From Geodermatophilus sp. DSM 44513 (GTDB lineage: Bacteria > Actinomycetota > Actinomycetes > Mycobacteriales > Geodermatophilaceae): a stretch of 64,000 bases of DNA. The notes below the pieces were generated by a model. The model saw only the letters and a program-made list of their open reading frames with translations. It was not told the DNA's origin and did not search any database. This document shows positions 8,331 through 18,607 of this stretch, in pieces. The stretch spans positions 62,001 to 126,000 of the forward strand of contig NZ_CP135963.1 in NCBI RefSeq assembly GCF_032460525.1, given 5' to 3'. Position 1 is the stretch's first letter. The number at the start of each line of letters is the position of its first letter. Made by a program: the position numbers and the translations under genes.

Positions 8331-9922
8331 GGGGTCGCACCCCGCCGCTGGCCGACCGGCTGGCCGCGCTGCGCGAGACCGTCGACGTCGCCGGGGACCG
8401 CCTGGAGCTGCCCGAGGTCGACCGGGCCCGCACCCTGCTGGCCAAGGCCGGTGCCCGGGAGGCGCTCGGCGACGCCACCGTCGTCGCGCTGGCCGGGGCC
8501 ACCGGCAGCGGGAAGTCCACCCTGTTCAACGCGCTGTCCGGCGCGGAGGTGAGCACCCCCGGCGTGCGCCGGCCCACCACCGGCGTCGCGCACGCCACCG
8601 TCTGGGGCGCCGACGAGAACACCGACCGGCTGCTGGACTGGTTGCAGGTGCCCCGCCGGCACCGGCACGCCCCCGAGCGGGCACTGGACGGGCTGGTGCT
8701 GCTGGACCTGCCCGACCACGACAGCGTCAGGCAGGAGCACCGGCTGGAGGTCGACCGGCTGGTGCAGCTGGTCGACGTGCTGGTGTGGGTGCTGGACCCG
8801 GAGAAGTACGCCGACGCCGCCGTCCACGAGCGCTACCTGGTGCCGCTGGCCGGGCACGCCGGCGTGCTGCTCGTCGTCCTCAACCAGGTCGACCGGCTCG
8901 ACGCCGCGGCCGCGCGGGCCTGCCTGACCGACCTGCGCGCCCTGTTGGACCGGGAGGGCCTGGCCGGCACGCCGCTGCTGGCCGTCTCGGCGCGCACCGG
9001 CGCCGGCGTGGGCGAGCTGCGCGCCGAGTTGGCCCGGCGGGTGTCCGCCCGGCGGGCGGCGACCGACCGGCTGACCGCCGATGTCCGGGGGACGGCGGCG
9101 GCGCTGGCCGCGCACTGCGCCGCCCCCGACGGCCGGGCGGGCGGGGGACGGGCGGAGCACGGGCAGCTGACCGACGCCCTGGCCCAGGCCGCCGGGGTGC
9201 CCGCCGTCGTCTCGGCGGTCGAGCGGTCGGTGCGCCGCAGCGGGACGGCGACCACCGGCTGGCCGGTGGTGCGCTGGACCCGCAAGCTGCGCGCGGACCC
9301 GCTGGAGCGGCTGCACCTGGGCCGCGGCGACGGGGACACGGTGGGCGCGCGCACGTCGCTGCCCTCGGCCGGCGCGGTGCAGCGCGCCGGGGTGACCCGG
9401 GCGGTGCGCGCGGCCCGGGAGGCGGCGGGTGCGGGCCTGCCGCAGGTCTGGCGCGACGAGCTGCGGCGCACCGTCGAGGTGTCGGAGGACCAGCTGGCCG
9501 ACCGGCTGGACCGGGCCGTCGGCGGCACCGACCTGGGCTCGCCGCGCACCCCGCTGTGGCAGCGGGCGGTCGGCGGGTTGCAGTGGCTGCTCACCCTGGT
9601 CGCGCTGGCCGGGGCGCTGTGGCTGCTGGCGCTGGTGGCCCTGGGCTTCGTCCAGCTCGACGACGTCGTCCCGCTGCCGCGGGTGGAGGGGATCCCGCTG
9701 CCCACCCTGCTGCTGGTCGGCGGTCTGCTGGCCGGGGTGCTGCTGGCGCTGGTGGTGCGGCCGCTGGTCGCGCTGCGGGCCCGGCGGCGGGCGCGGCGGG
9801 TCGAGCAGCGGCTGTACGCGGCGGTCGAGGCCGTGGCGCAGGAGGAGGTGCTGGGCCCGATGGCCGAGGTGCGGGAGGACCACGACCGCTTCTGCGCCGC
9901 CGTCGCCCGGGCCGGCCGGTAG
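8327..9922 (+). CDS. Dynamin-like GTPase with C-terminal membrane segments, second of a coupled pair
   Basis: A 531-residue protein with P-loop AGATGSGKST (K63), RPTTGVAHA switch I, LLDLPDHDSV as G3 and LNQVDR as the NxxD-type G4. Residues about 418-441 and 455-480 are strongly hydrophobic and separated by a short Pro-containing loop, giving two membrane passes near the C-terminus, followed by a basic RARRRARR stretch and a coiled segment. ATG 8327 overlaps the previous stop by four bases. One soluble and one membrane-anchored member is the arrangement seen for the DynA/DynB septation pair and for other two-gene bacterial dynamins. The larger open frame upstream is antiparallel noise inside the first GTPase gene. 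Confidence 0.87.
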   Translation: MRGRTPPLADRLAALRETVDVAGDRLELPEVDRARTLLAKAGAREALGDATVVALAGATGSGKSTLFNALSGAEVSTPGVRRPTTGVAHATVWGADENTDRLLDWLQVPRRHRHAPERALDGLVLLDLPDHDSVRQEHRLEVDRLVQLVDVLVWVLDPEKYADAAVHERYLVPLAGHAGVLLVVLNQVDRLDAAAARACLTDLRALLDREGLAGTPLLAVSARTGAGVGELRAELARRVSARRAATDRLTADVRGTAAALAAHCAAPDGRAGGGRAEHGQLTDALAQAAGVPAVVSAVERSVRRSGTATTGWPVVRWTRKLRADPLERLHLGRGDGDTVGARTSLPSAGAVQRAGVTRAVRAAREAAGAGLPQVWRDELRRTVEVSEDQLADRLDRAVGGTDLGSPRTPLWQRAVGGLQWLLTLVALAGALWLLALVALGFVQLDDVVPLPRVEGIPLPTLLLVGGLLAGVLLALVVRPLVALRARRRARRVEQRLYAAVEAVAQEEVLGPMAEVREDHDRFCAAVARAGR

Positions 9923-9936
9923 GCCGGCGGGACCCC

Positions 9937-10431
9937 TCAGCGCGGGTGGTCGCCGGCGCGGGGCTCGGGGACGCGGTCCGGGGCGGGCTCCAGCGGTGCC
10001 AGGCCGTTGGGCAGCCTCGCCCAGACGTGCTTGCGCCCCGGCCGGCACTCCCAGCCGTAGGCCGTGGACAGCTGCGCCACCAGGTGCAGCCCCATGCCCC
10101 CCAGGGCCGGGTCGCGGTCGACGGCCGGGACCGGGGGGCGGTCGGGTGCCTCGTCACTGAGGTCCAGCAGCCAGCCGTCGGTGCCGGCGACCACCAGCGC
10201 GCGCACCGCGCCACCACCGTGCCGCAGCGCGTTGGACGCCAGCTCCTCGAAGACCAGCAGCAGCCCGTCACGGGCGTCGTCGGTGGACGTCGAGGAGACC
10301 GACGGGTGGGCGATCCTCGCCCGCAGGTCGGCCCGCACCCGGGACACGACCTGCATCGCCTCGAGCTGCCAGTGCCACACGTCGCCGACGAGGGACGGCA
10401 CGGGTTCGCGCGGCCACGGCTCCGGACCCAA
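9937..10431 (-). CDS. ATP-binding protein, RsbW/SpoIIAB-like (HATPase_c_2)
   Basis: A 164-residue GHKL ATPase of the anti-sigma factor type. The N-box reads FEELASNALRHGG, then DLSDEAP, and a G-box GGMGLHLVAQL followed by the typical tail WECRPGRKHVWARL. Such proteins phosphorylate STAS antagonists or bind sigma factors in partner-switching systems. I place the start at TTG 10431 because GGAGGAGG stands four bases before it; GTG 10401 would remove ten residues. No partner sigma or STAS gene is adjacent. It is a paralogue of the protein at 15295-15717, sharing ASNALRHGGG and the C-terminal KHVWA motif. Confidence 0.8.
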   Translation of the reverse strand: MGPEPWPREPVPSLVGDVWHWQLEAMQVVSRVRADLRARIAHPSVSSTSTDDARDGLLLVFEELASNALRHGGGAVRALVVAGTDGWLLDLSDEAPDRPPVPAVDRDPALGGMGLHLVAQLSTAYGWECRPGRKHVWARLPNGLAPLEPAPDRVPEPRAGDHPR

Positions 10432-10526
10432 GGGACCTCCTCCACCGCTGCTGGGGAGCGGGCCGGGACCCCACCCGGCCGTCGACCCATCCTGGCCGAC
10501 GCCCGGGGTTCCCGCACCGCCGGGTG

Positions 10527-11513
10527 TCACCCGTCCGCCGGGCCGCCCGGTCGGTACAGCGGGCCCACCGCCCGGGCCAGGGACTCCAGGCGGTCCACCA
10601 GCAGGCCCACCGCCGCGGCGCTGTCCACCGTCTCGGCCACCTCGACGGCGGTGGGGGACGTCGAGGGCGCCCGCCGGTCGACCAGGGTCTGCCCGCGGCC
10701 GGCGCCCAGGGTGGTGTCCACGACGACGTCCCGGCGCACCGTGCCCAGCGTCCCCGGGACGATCGCCTCGGTGAGGGCCAGCGCGTCGTGCAGCACCACG
10801 CCGGTGGTGCCGTAGCTGCTGCGGGAGTGGTCGAGGTACTGCCGCACGATCGCGGCGGCGGTCGCCCCGACCGGTCCGGCGGCGGCGAACCGGGCGATGC
10901 CGTCCGCGTCGAGGACGGTCGGCAGCGTGACGTCCAGCCCGACGAGCACGGTGGGGACGGCGGAGCCGAGCACCCGCTGGGCGGCCTCCGGGTCCGACCA
11001 CACGTTGAACTCCGCGGCCGCGGTCACGTTGCCACCCCGCGCGGCCGAGCCGCCCATGAGCACCAGCCGGCCGATCCGCTCGGCGGCCTCGGGGTGGGTG
11101 GCCAGCAGCAGCGCGATGTTGGTCCAGGGGCCGATCGCGGCCACCGTCACCGGCTCGGTGGCCGCGGTGAGCACCTCGGCGAGTGCGACCACCGCCGGTC
11201 GCGGGTCGGGCGCGGCGGGCGAGGGCGCCAGCCGCACCCCGCCCAGGCCGGCCTCGCCGTGCACGTGCCCGGCCCGCTCGCGCTGTGGGTACACCAGCGA
11301 GTCCCGGGCGCCGACGGCCACCGGGACGTCGGACCGCCCGGCCAGGTGCAGCACCCGCAGCGCGTTCTCGGTGGTCTGCGCGAGGTCCACGTTGCCGTGC
11401 ACGGTGGTGACCAGCCGCAGGTCCACCTCCGGGCTGGCCACCGCCAGCAGGATGGCCAGGGCGTCGTCGATGCCCGGGTCGGTGTCGATCACGAGGGGGA
11501 CGGGGACGGCCAC
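10527..11513 (-). CDS. Nucleoside hydrolase (IunH/RihA family)
   Basis: A 328-residue protein that opens with LVIDTDPGIDDALAIL, the calcium-binding Asp cluster (D10, D12, D16, D17) of inosine-uridine preferring nucleoside hydrolases. Further family marks are GPWTNIALLL, LVLMGGS and EFNVWSDPEAA, where Asn and Asp contact ribose. The enzyme hydrolyses the N-glycosidic bond of ribonucleosides to base and ribose in salvage or catabolism; substrate preference cannot be read from sequence. GTG 11513 is chosen because the DTDPG motif must sit within the first dozen residues. The open frame continues upstream through antisense of the Pro-rich gene and is ignored. Confidence 0.92.
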   Translation of the reverse strand: MAVPVPLVIDTDPGIDDALAILLAVASPEVDLRLVTTVHGNVDLAQTTENALRVLHLAGRSDVPVAVGARDSLVYPQRERAGHVHGEAGLGGVRLAPSPAAPDPRPAVVALAEVLTAATEPVTVAAIGPWTNIALLLATHPEAAERIGRLVLMGGSAARGGNVTAAAEFNVWSDPEAAQRVLGSAVPTVLVGLDVTLPTVLDADGIARFAAAGPVGATAAAIVRQYLDHSRSSYGTTGVVLHDALALTEAIVPGTLGTVRRDVVVDTTLGAGRGQTLVDRRAPSTSPTAVEVAETVDSAAAVGLLVDRLESLARAVGPLYRPGGPADG

Positions 11514-11617
11514 CCGGCCATCCCAGCAGAGCCGGTGCGCGCCGACACGCCGGGAGCGTCGCGCCCGCCGGGGTGACCGACCGCGGCAACGGCCCGTTCC
11601 GGACCGCCGGACGGCGC

Positions 11618-11739
11618 CTTGTCGACCCCGGGCGGGGTGTCCGGGACGGTCACCCCACGGTGCCGAGGGGCCGGACAACTGTTCGGTCACGTGGTGCCAC
11701 TGGTGCCAGGGGTGCGGGAGGTGCGCGCCCCTACCGTTC
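11618..11739 (+). promoter_or_regulatory. Phased motif set A upstream of Pro-rich gene A
   Basis: Three words are spaced exactly as upstream of the second Pro-rich gene: CTTGTCGAC at 11618, GGTCACC at 11648 (offset 30) and CAACTGTTCGGTCAC from 11676 (AAC at offset 59). CCCTACCGTTC follows at 11729. The intervening bases are not conserved. This looks like a regulator binding array followed by a -10 (TACCGT) without a -35, in which GGTCAC recurs 37 bases apart. Confidence 0.6.
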
Positions 11740-11783
11740 GGCACGGACGACCGCCCGAGCCGCGGTCCTCCCGAGGAGACCCC

Positions 11784-13007
11784 GTGCCCCTGCACCCGCC
11801 CGCCCCCGTGCCCGCCGCACGACGCACCGCCGCCCAGCGTGCGGCCGACGCGCGTGCTGCCCTGGCGACCCGTCCCGCGCCGCGACGGACCGCCGCGCAG
11901 CGCACCGCGGAGGCGCGCGGGTGGAGCCGCCCGGTGCACCGGACCGCCGCCCCCGCGCTCCCGGCGCCGAGGCCGGCCGTCGCGGCACCGGTGCCGCTGC
12001 CCCTGGCCGCACCGGCGCTCCCGGCTCCCCGCCCGCCGGTCGCGGCACCGGCGCTCCCGGCACCGCGCCCGCCGGTCGCGGCACCGGCGGTCCCGGCCCC
12101 GCGGCCACCGGTCCCGGCCGCGGTCCCGTCGCCCGTCCCGGTACCGGCCCCGGTGGCCGTGCCACGACCCGTCCTGGTGCCCGTGGCCCGGCCCGTCCCG
12201 GTCCCCGCCGCCCGGCCGGCGGCCGTAGCCGCAGCCGAGCGGCGTCCCGTTTCCCGGCCGGTGCACCCCGTGCCGGCGCACCCGTCCCGCCGGCCACCCG
12301 GCCCACTCCGGCCGGTGCCGGCTCCGGGACACTGGCTGGACCGGGTGCGGTCGTGGACCCGGCACCGTCAGCCGGCCCCGGTGGCCCCGGACCTGCGGTC
12401 GGTCAGCCGGGTGAGCAGGTACAGCACGACCCCGCCGAGCAGCAGCAGCCCGCCGAACCCCCACACCCGTGCCTCCTGCTGCGACAGGAGCAGCAGGCAC
12501 GAGGCGATGCCCAGCACCGGCAGCACGGTCGGGGCGTGGAAGTGCTCCGCCGCCACGGTGTCGCGGCGCAGCACCAGCACCGCGGTGTTCGTGCTGAGGA
12601 ACACGAACAGCAGCAGGAGCACCACGGTGCTGGCCAGGGTGGTGAGGTCCCCGGCCAGGCTGAGCCCCATCGCGACGGCCGTGGTGACGGCGATGGCCAC
12701 CCACGGCGTGCGCCGGTTGGGCAGCACCCGCTCCAGGACGCCGGGCAGCAGCCGCTGCTCGGCCATCCCGTACGCCATCCGGCTGGCCATGATCATGGTG
12801 AGCAGTGCGCCGTTGGCCACCGCGATGAGCGCCACCGCGCTGAACAGCCGGTCGGGGACGCCGACGTCCGCGGCCCGCACCACCTCCAGCAGCGGGCCGG
12901 AGGAGGCCGCGAGCTGGTCCGGCGGCAGGACGACCGACGCCGCCAGGCCGACCAGGACGTACACCGCGCCGGCGGCCAGCAGCGCGCCGAACAGCGCCCG
13001 CGGGTAG
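11784..13007 (+). CDS. Pro/Ala-rich low-complexity protein A (3' end uncertain)
   Basis: GTG 11784 has GAGGAG five bases upstream and the conserved upstream array described at 11618. The first 200 residues are dominated by Pro, Ala, Arg and Val: two copies of RRTAAQR near residues 14-40, then a 12-residue module (ALPAPRPPVAAP) repeated. Around residue 180 a short amphipathic stretch HWLDRVRSWTRH appears. Beyond about 12368 the frame runs antisense through the APC permease gene to 13007 and reads like noise, so the true C-terminus is doubtful; a single-base shift near 12370 would end it at 12414. No domain or signal peptide is recognised. Compare protein B at 14031, which has a similar composition and promoter. 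Confidence 0.45.
   Translation: MPLHPPAPVPAARRTAAQRAADARAALATRPAPRRTAAQRTAEARGWSRPVHRTAAPALPAPRPAVAAPVPLPLAAPALPAPRPPVAAPALPAPRPPVAAPAVPAPRPPVPAAVPSPVPVPAPVAVPRPVLVPVARPVPVPAARPAAVAAAERRPVSRPVHPVPAHPSRRPPGPLRPVPAPGHWLDRVRSWTRHRQPAPVAPDLRSVSRVSRYSTTPPSSSSPPNPHTRASCCDRSSRHEAMPSTGSTVGAWKCSAATVSRRSTSTAVFVLRNTNSSRSTTVLARVVRSPARLSPIATAVVTAMATHGVRRLGSTRSRTPGSSRCSAIPYAIRLAMIMVSSAPLATAMSATALNSRSGTPTSAARTTSSSGPEEAASWSGGRTTDAARPTRTYTAPAASSAPNSARG
12015..12122 (+). repeat. 36-bp in-frame tandem repeat, three copies
   Basis: Units starting GCGCTCCCGG or GCGGTCCCGG recur at 12015, 12051 and 12087, a period of exactly 36 bases (12 codons, encoding A-L/V-P-A-P-R-P-P-V-A-A-P type modules). A related earlier copy is at 11955. 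It lies in Pro-rich gene A and is likely variable in copy number between strains. Confidence 0.7.
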
Positions 13008-13708
13008 ACCCGGCGCACGTCGCGGACCTCCTCGACGATGTTCGCCGACGTCTCGAACCCGACGAAGGAGTAGTAGGCCAGCAGTGCGGCGGCCAGCACC
13101 GCCGTGGCCGGGGCCACCCCGGACGGGAACTCCACCGTGCGGCCCAGGTCGCCGTCGCCGCGGCCGAGCACCAGCGCGCCGAGGACGACGACGAGCACCA
13201 GGCCGGACACCTCGACCACCGTCATCACCACGTTGGCGCCCAGGGACTCCTTGATGCCCCGCGCGTTGAGCAGGCCGACGACCAGCAGGAACACCAGCGC
13301 GGCCGGCGCGGCGGGCACGTCCAGGAAGACGCCGAGGTAGTCACCGGCGAAGGCCAGCGCCAGCCCGGCCGCGCTGGTCACCCCGGCGGCGAGCATGCAG
13401 AAGCCGACGAGGAAGGCCAGCACCGGCTGCCGGAAGGCGCGCTCGGCGTAGACCGCCGAACCCCCCGCCCGCGGGTACTTGGTGGCCAGCTCGGCGTAGG
13501 ACGCCGCGGTGAGCAGGGCCAGCAGCAGCGCGACCAGCAGCGGCACCCAGATCGCCCCGCCGACCTCGGCGGCCACCGAGCCGGCCAGCGCGTAGACGCC
13601 CGCGCCGAGGACGTCGCCGAGGATGAAGAGGAACAGCAGCTTCCCGGTGACGGCCCGGCGCAGCCTGGTCCCGGTCTGGTCGGCGGGGGGCGCCTCCGGC
13701 GTGCTCAT
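12368..13708 (-). CDS. APC-superfamily amino acid permease
   Basis: A 446-residue membrane protein with about 12 hydrophobic segments. After a short cytoplasmic lead it has LLFLFILGDVLGAGVYALAG, the helix-1 break motif of APC transporters, AELATKYPRAGGSAVYAERAF around helix 3, and YYSFVGFETSANIVEEVRD, the conserved helix-6/loop region. These are typical of proton-coupled amino acid or cationic amino acid carriers. ATG 13708 is taken over ATG 13750 because the extension is Arg-rich and lacks homology. It is transcribed towards Pro-rich gene A and away from Pro-rich gene B. Substrate is not predictable. Confidence 0.9.
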   Translation of the reverse strand: MSTPEAPPADQTGTRLRRAVTGKLLFLFILGDVLGAGVYALAGSVAAEVGGAIWVPLLVALLLALLTAASYAELATKYPRAGGSAVYAERAFRQPVLAFLVGFCMLAAGVTSAAGLALAFAGDYLGVFLDVPAAPAALVFLLVVGLLNARGIKESLGANVVMTVVEVSGLVLVVVLGALVLGRGDGDLGRTVEFPSGVAPATAVLAAALLAYYSFVGFETSANIVEEVRDVRRVYPRALFGALLAAGAVYVLVGLAASVVLPPDQLAASSGPLLEVVRAADVGVPDRLFSAVALIAVANGALLTMIMASRMAYGMAEQRLLPGVLERVLPNRRTPWVAIAVTTAVAMGLSLAGDLTTLASTVVLLLLFVFLSTNTAVLVLRRDTVAAEHFHAPTVLPVLGIASCLLLLSQQEARVWGFGGLLLLGGVVLYLLTRLTDRRSGATGAG

Positions 13709-13857
13709 CGACGGGTTCTGCGCAGCGCGCCGTGCGGGCAAACGCCGCACCGGCCCGCGTCACCCGCCGCGGGAGAGCGCGACACGCCGGGCGGGTCGGA
13801 CCGCGGCCCGGGGTGACCGGCGCCTCGACCGGCGCGTCCCACGCTCGGGACGCGCGG

Positions 13858-13988
13858 CTTGTCGACACGCCTCCGCCGGTTGCGCGGGGTCACCGGCACC
13901 CCCGCCGGGTCGCCGCAACGGTTGGGTCACACGCACTCCGAGGGGTGGCGCAGCGGGCCGTCGCGGGGCGCCGTCGTCCCTACCGTTC
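13858..13988 (+). promoter_or_regulatory. Phased motif set B upstream of Pro-rich gene B
   Basis: This lies in the 322-base gap between the APC permease and Pro-rich gene B. CTTGTCGAC at 13858, GGTCACC at 13888 (offset 30) and CAACGGTTGGGTCAC from 13916 (AAC at offset 59) repeat the spacing seen at 11618. CCCTACCGTTC is at 13978, nine bases further away than in copy A. Upstream, 13709-13857 holds the permease promoter region and no gene. Confidence 0.6.
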
Positions 13989-14030
13989 TCCCTGTCCGCA
14001 GCACCGCGGCGCACCGACAGGGAGGACGTC

Positions 14031-14720
14031 ATGGCGAACGACCGGGCACTGGCCCAGCGCACGTCGGACCGGCCCGACGAGCTGTCCCTCGGTGGCCTGC
14101 TGGACCTGCTGGACCGGGCCGAGCCGCTGCCGGGGCGGACCGGGTCCCGGCCCGCCCGCCCGGCGGTGCACCGCGCGGGCCCGGCGCGCCGGCCGTCCGC
14201 CGTCCGGCCCGTCCCGGTGCCGGCGACGCGCCCCCGGCCGGCCACCCCGCCACCGGCAGCCGCACCCACCCCGGCGACGCCGACCTGGACCGCGCCGGCC
14301 CCCGCGCCGGCCCCCCGGCCGCGGCTGCGCGAGCGGATCCGCGGCCTGGTCCGCCGGCTGGCGCTGTGGGGTGCCGGCCCCGCCGGCGCGCACCTCGCCT
14401 GGGGCCGGCCGGCCCCGTCCGCCCCGGCGCCCCGCCCGGGCGGCCCGGTCGTGCTCACCGAGCTGCCCAGCACGCCCACGATCCAGCCCGCGGCGCCTTC
14501 CCCCGCCGCGGCGCTCCGTCCGGCCCGGACCCCCCGGCCGGTCCGTTCCCCCCGCGTCCCGGTGGTCGCCCCGCTCGCCCGGCACACGCCGGCACCGCGG
14601 CCTGCCCCCGCACCGCGGACCGCGCAGGGGAGCGCCCGGCCCCGGGGGGCCCGGTCGGCCGCGCCGGCCCGGTCGCGCGGCGACCCGCGGCCCCCTCCGG
14701 CCCGGGGTCAGCCACCCTGA
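14031..14720 (+). CDS. Pro/Ala/Arg-rich protein B
   Basis: A 229-residue protein. ATG 14031 has GGGAGG five bases upstream and the conserved array at 13858. The N-terminus is the only ordered-looking part: DELSLGGLLDLLDRAEPLPGR (about 15-35), a likely amphipathic helix. The rest is Pro/Ala/Arg-rich disorder, broken by a basic helix RLRERIRGLVRRLALW (about 100-115) that could touch membrane or nucleic acid, and a short PGGPVVLTELPST segment. No signal peptide and no known domain. A perfect hairpin follows the stop codon directly, supporting a real transcription unit. Function unknown; it shares composition and promoter with protein A. Confidence 0.7.
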   Translation: MANDRALAQRTSDRPDELSLGGLLDLLDRAEPLPGRTGSRPARPAVHRAGPARRPSAVRPVPVPATRPRPATPPPAAAPTPATPTWTAPAPAPAPRPRLRERIRGLVRRLALWGAGPAGAHLAWGRPAPSAPAPRPGGPVVLTELPSTPTIQPAAPSPAAALRPARTPRPVRSPRVPVVAPLARHTPAPRPAPAPRTAQGSARPRGARSAAPARSRGDPRPPPARGQPP

Positions 14721-14739
14721 GGGAGGACGCCGTCCTCCC
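14721..14739 (+). terminator. Hairpin directly after Pro-rich gene B
   Basis: GGGAGGAC and GTCCTCCC form a perfect 8-bp stem with a 3-base loop, beginning at the base after the stop codon. There is no T-run, as usual in GC-rich actinobacteria. Confidence 0.65.
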
Positions 14740-15294
14740 CGCCCGTCCAGCGCACCGCCTCCCGGCTCCGGCAGCCGGCCACTCCCCCGGTGGCCGTGCG
14801 CCAGGCCACGGGGGTCTCCGCTCCGCCCGACCGACCCGCACCGCCCCCCGGTGCGTCCTCCGACGGTGGCAGTCCCGCCGCCCCAGACGTCCCGCTCCAC
14901 CGGTAGCCGCCCCGACCTCCCGCCGACCGCGCCCCGACGCGGCGCGCGGACCCTCCAGGGCGGCGGCGACCGCGGCGCGGCACGGCTGTCCGGCGACGGG
15001 GACCGTCCGAGGGCGACAGGTCCGTGCCAGTACCCGTCCCCCGGGTCTCTGACCGGCACCGACCTGACCGGGGCGCCCGACGGTCCCGGGTGTCGACCGC
15101 AGGAGACCGGCCCGGGCACCCGCCGGAGGAAGGCAGCAGCGGACGAGCACCGCAGGACGGGCGCCACCCGGCACCGCACGCCACCACCCCTGCCGACGGC
15201 GGGCCCCCTCCAGGACGCGGGGGGTGCCCGCCGTCGGCCGTCCTCGGGCAGCCCCGCGCCGGACCGGACCGCCCGGAGCCGTCCGACCGCCGGG
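14740..15294. other. 555-base stretch without a supported gene
   Basis: All open frames here are Arg/Pro/Gly-rich and have no ribosome binding site, recognisable domain or codon pattern favouring one strand. The only structure I see is the strong hairpin at 15192-15238. Confidence 0.6.
15192..15238 (-). terminator. Strong hairpin downstream of the second RsbW-like gene
   Basis: GCCGACGGCGGGC (15192-15204) pairs perfectly with GCCCGCCGTCGGC (15226-15238), 13 bp, with a 21-base loop that can add three more G-C pairs. It sits 57 bases past the stop of the minus-strand ATPase gene and is its likely terminator. Confidence 0.6.
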
Positions 15295-15717
15295 TCAGGG
15301 GGCGAGCACGGCCCAGACGTGCTTGGCCCCGGCACTGACGTACCAACCGTGCTCGACGGCCAGCTCGGCGATCAGGTACAGCCCGAGCCCGCCCTCACTG
15401 GGGTCGCGGCCGACCGCGGGCGTCGGCGGGGAGCCGGGCGCGCCGTCGCAGACCTCGACCAGCCAGCGGTCGGCCACGGGGCGCACCGAGGCGCGCACCT
15501 CCCCGCCGCCGTGCCGCAGCGCGTTCGAGGCCATCTCGTCGAGGGCCAGCACGAGCCGGTCGCACAGGTCGGCGGACCGCGGACCGCCGAGGTGCGCCCG
15601 CACCTCGGCGCGGACCTGGGGCAGCTCGGCCACGGTGCCCAGGCGCCACGCGAGGTGCTCGGGGGCCACCGGCGGCCGTGCGGACGGCCACAGCTGCCGG
15701 GCCGCCTCGCCTGTCAC
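15295..15717 (-). CDS. ATP-binding protein, RsbW/SpoIIAB-like (HATPase_c_2)
   Basis: A 140-residue GHKL ATPase. N-box LALDEMASNALRHGGGEVRA, then VEVCDGAPG, and G-box GGLGLYLIAELAVEHGW with the tail GAKHVWAVLAP. It is a clear paralogue of the 9937-10431 protein and probably regulates a sigma factor or STAS partner by binding or phosphorylation. GTG 15717 gives the same distance from start to first helix as in the paralogue. It stands alone between a gene desert and the thiamine operon, so its partner must be encoded elsewhere. Confidence 0.8.
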   Translation of the reverse strand: MTGEAARQLWPSARPPVAPEHLAWRLGTVAELPQVRAEVRAHLGGPRSADLCDRLVLALDEMASNALRHGGGEVRASVRPVADRWLVEVCDGAPGSPPTPAVGRDPSEGGLGLYLIAELAVEHGWYVSAGAKHVWAVLAP

Positions 15718-15907
15718 GCCGTGGTCCCCTCACGTGCTCCGCCCGCTCGGGGGCGGACCCTGGCCCACGCCCGGCGGACGTGGCCGACCGACGGTTCGCG
15801 GGCGAACCGGGACACCTGCGTATGGGTCTGCGGACCCGACCGCAAACATGGGTGAGACACGGGTCACAGACCGCGCCGGGTCGTGCCGCCGGGCACCCCC
15901 GCCCGGG

Positions 15908-18603
<2,696 letters not shown>

Positions 18604-18607
<4 letters not shown>

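Noticed and set aside
13980..15335. 451-codon minus-strand frame over Pro-rich B and the following gap
   Set aside because: Arg/Gly/Pro composition typical of frame shadows; starts inside the ATPase gene region and lacks start signals.
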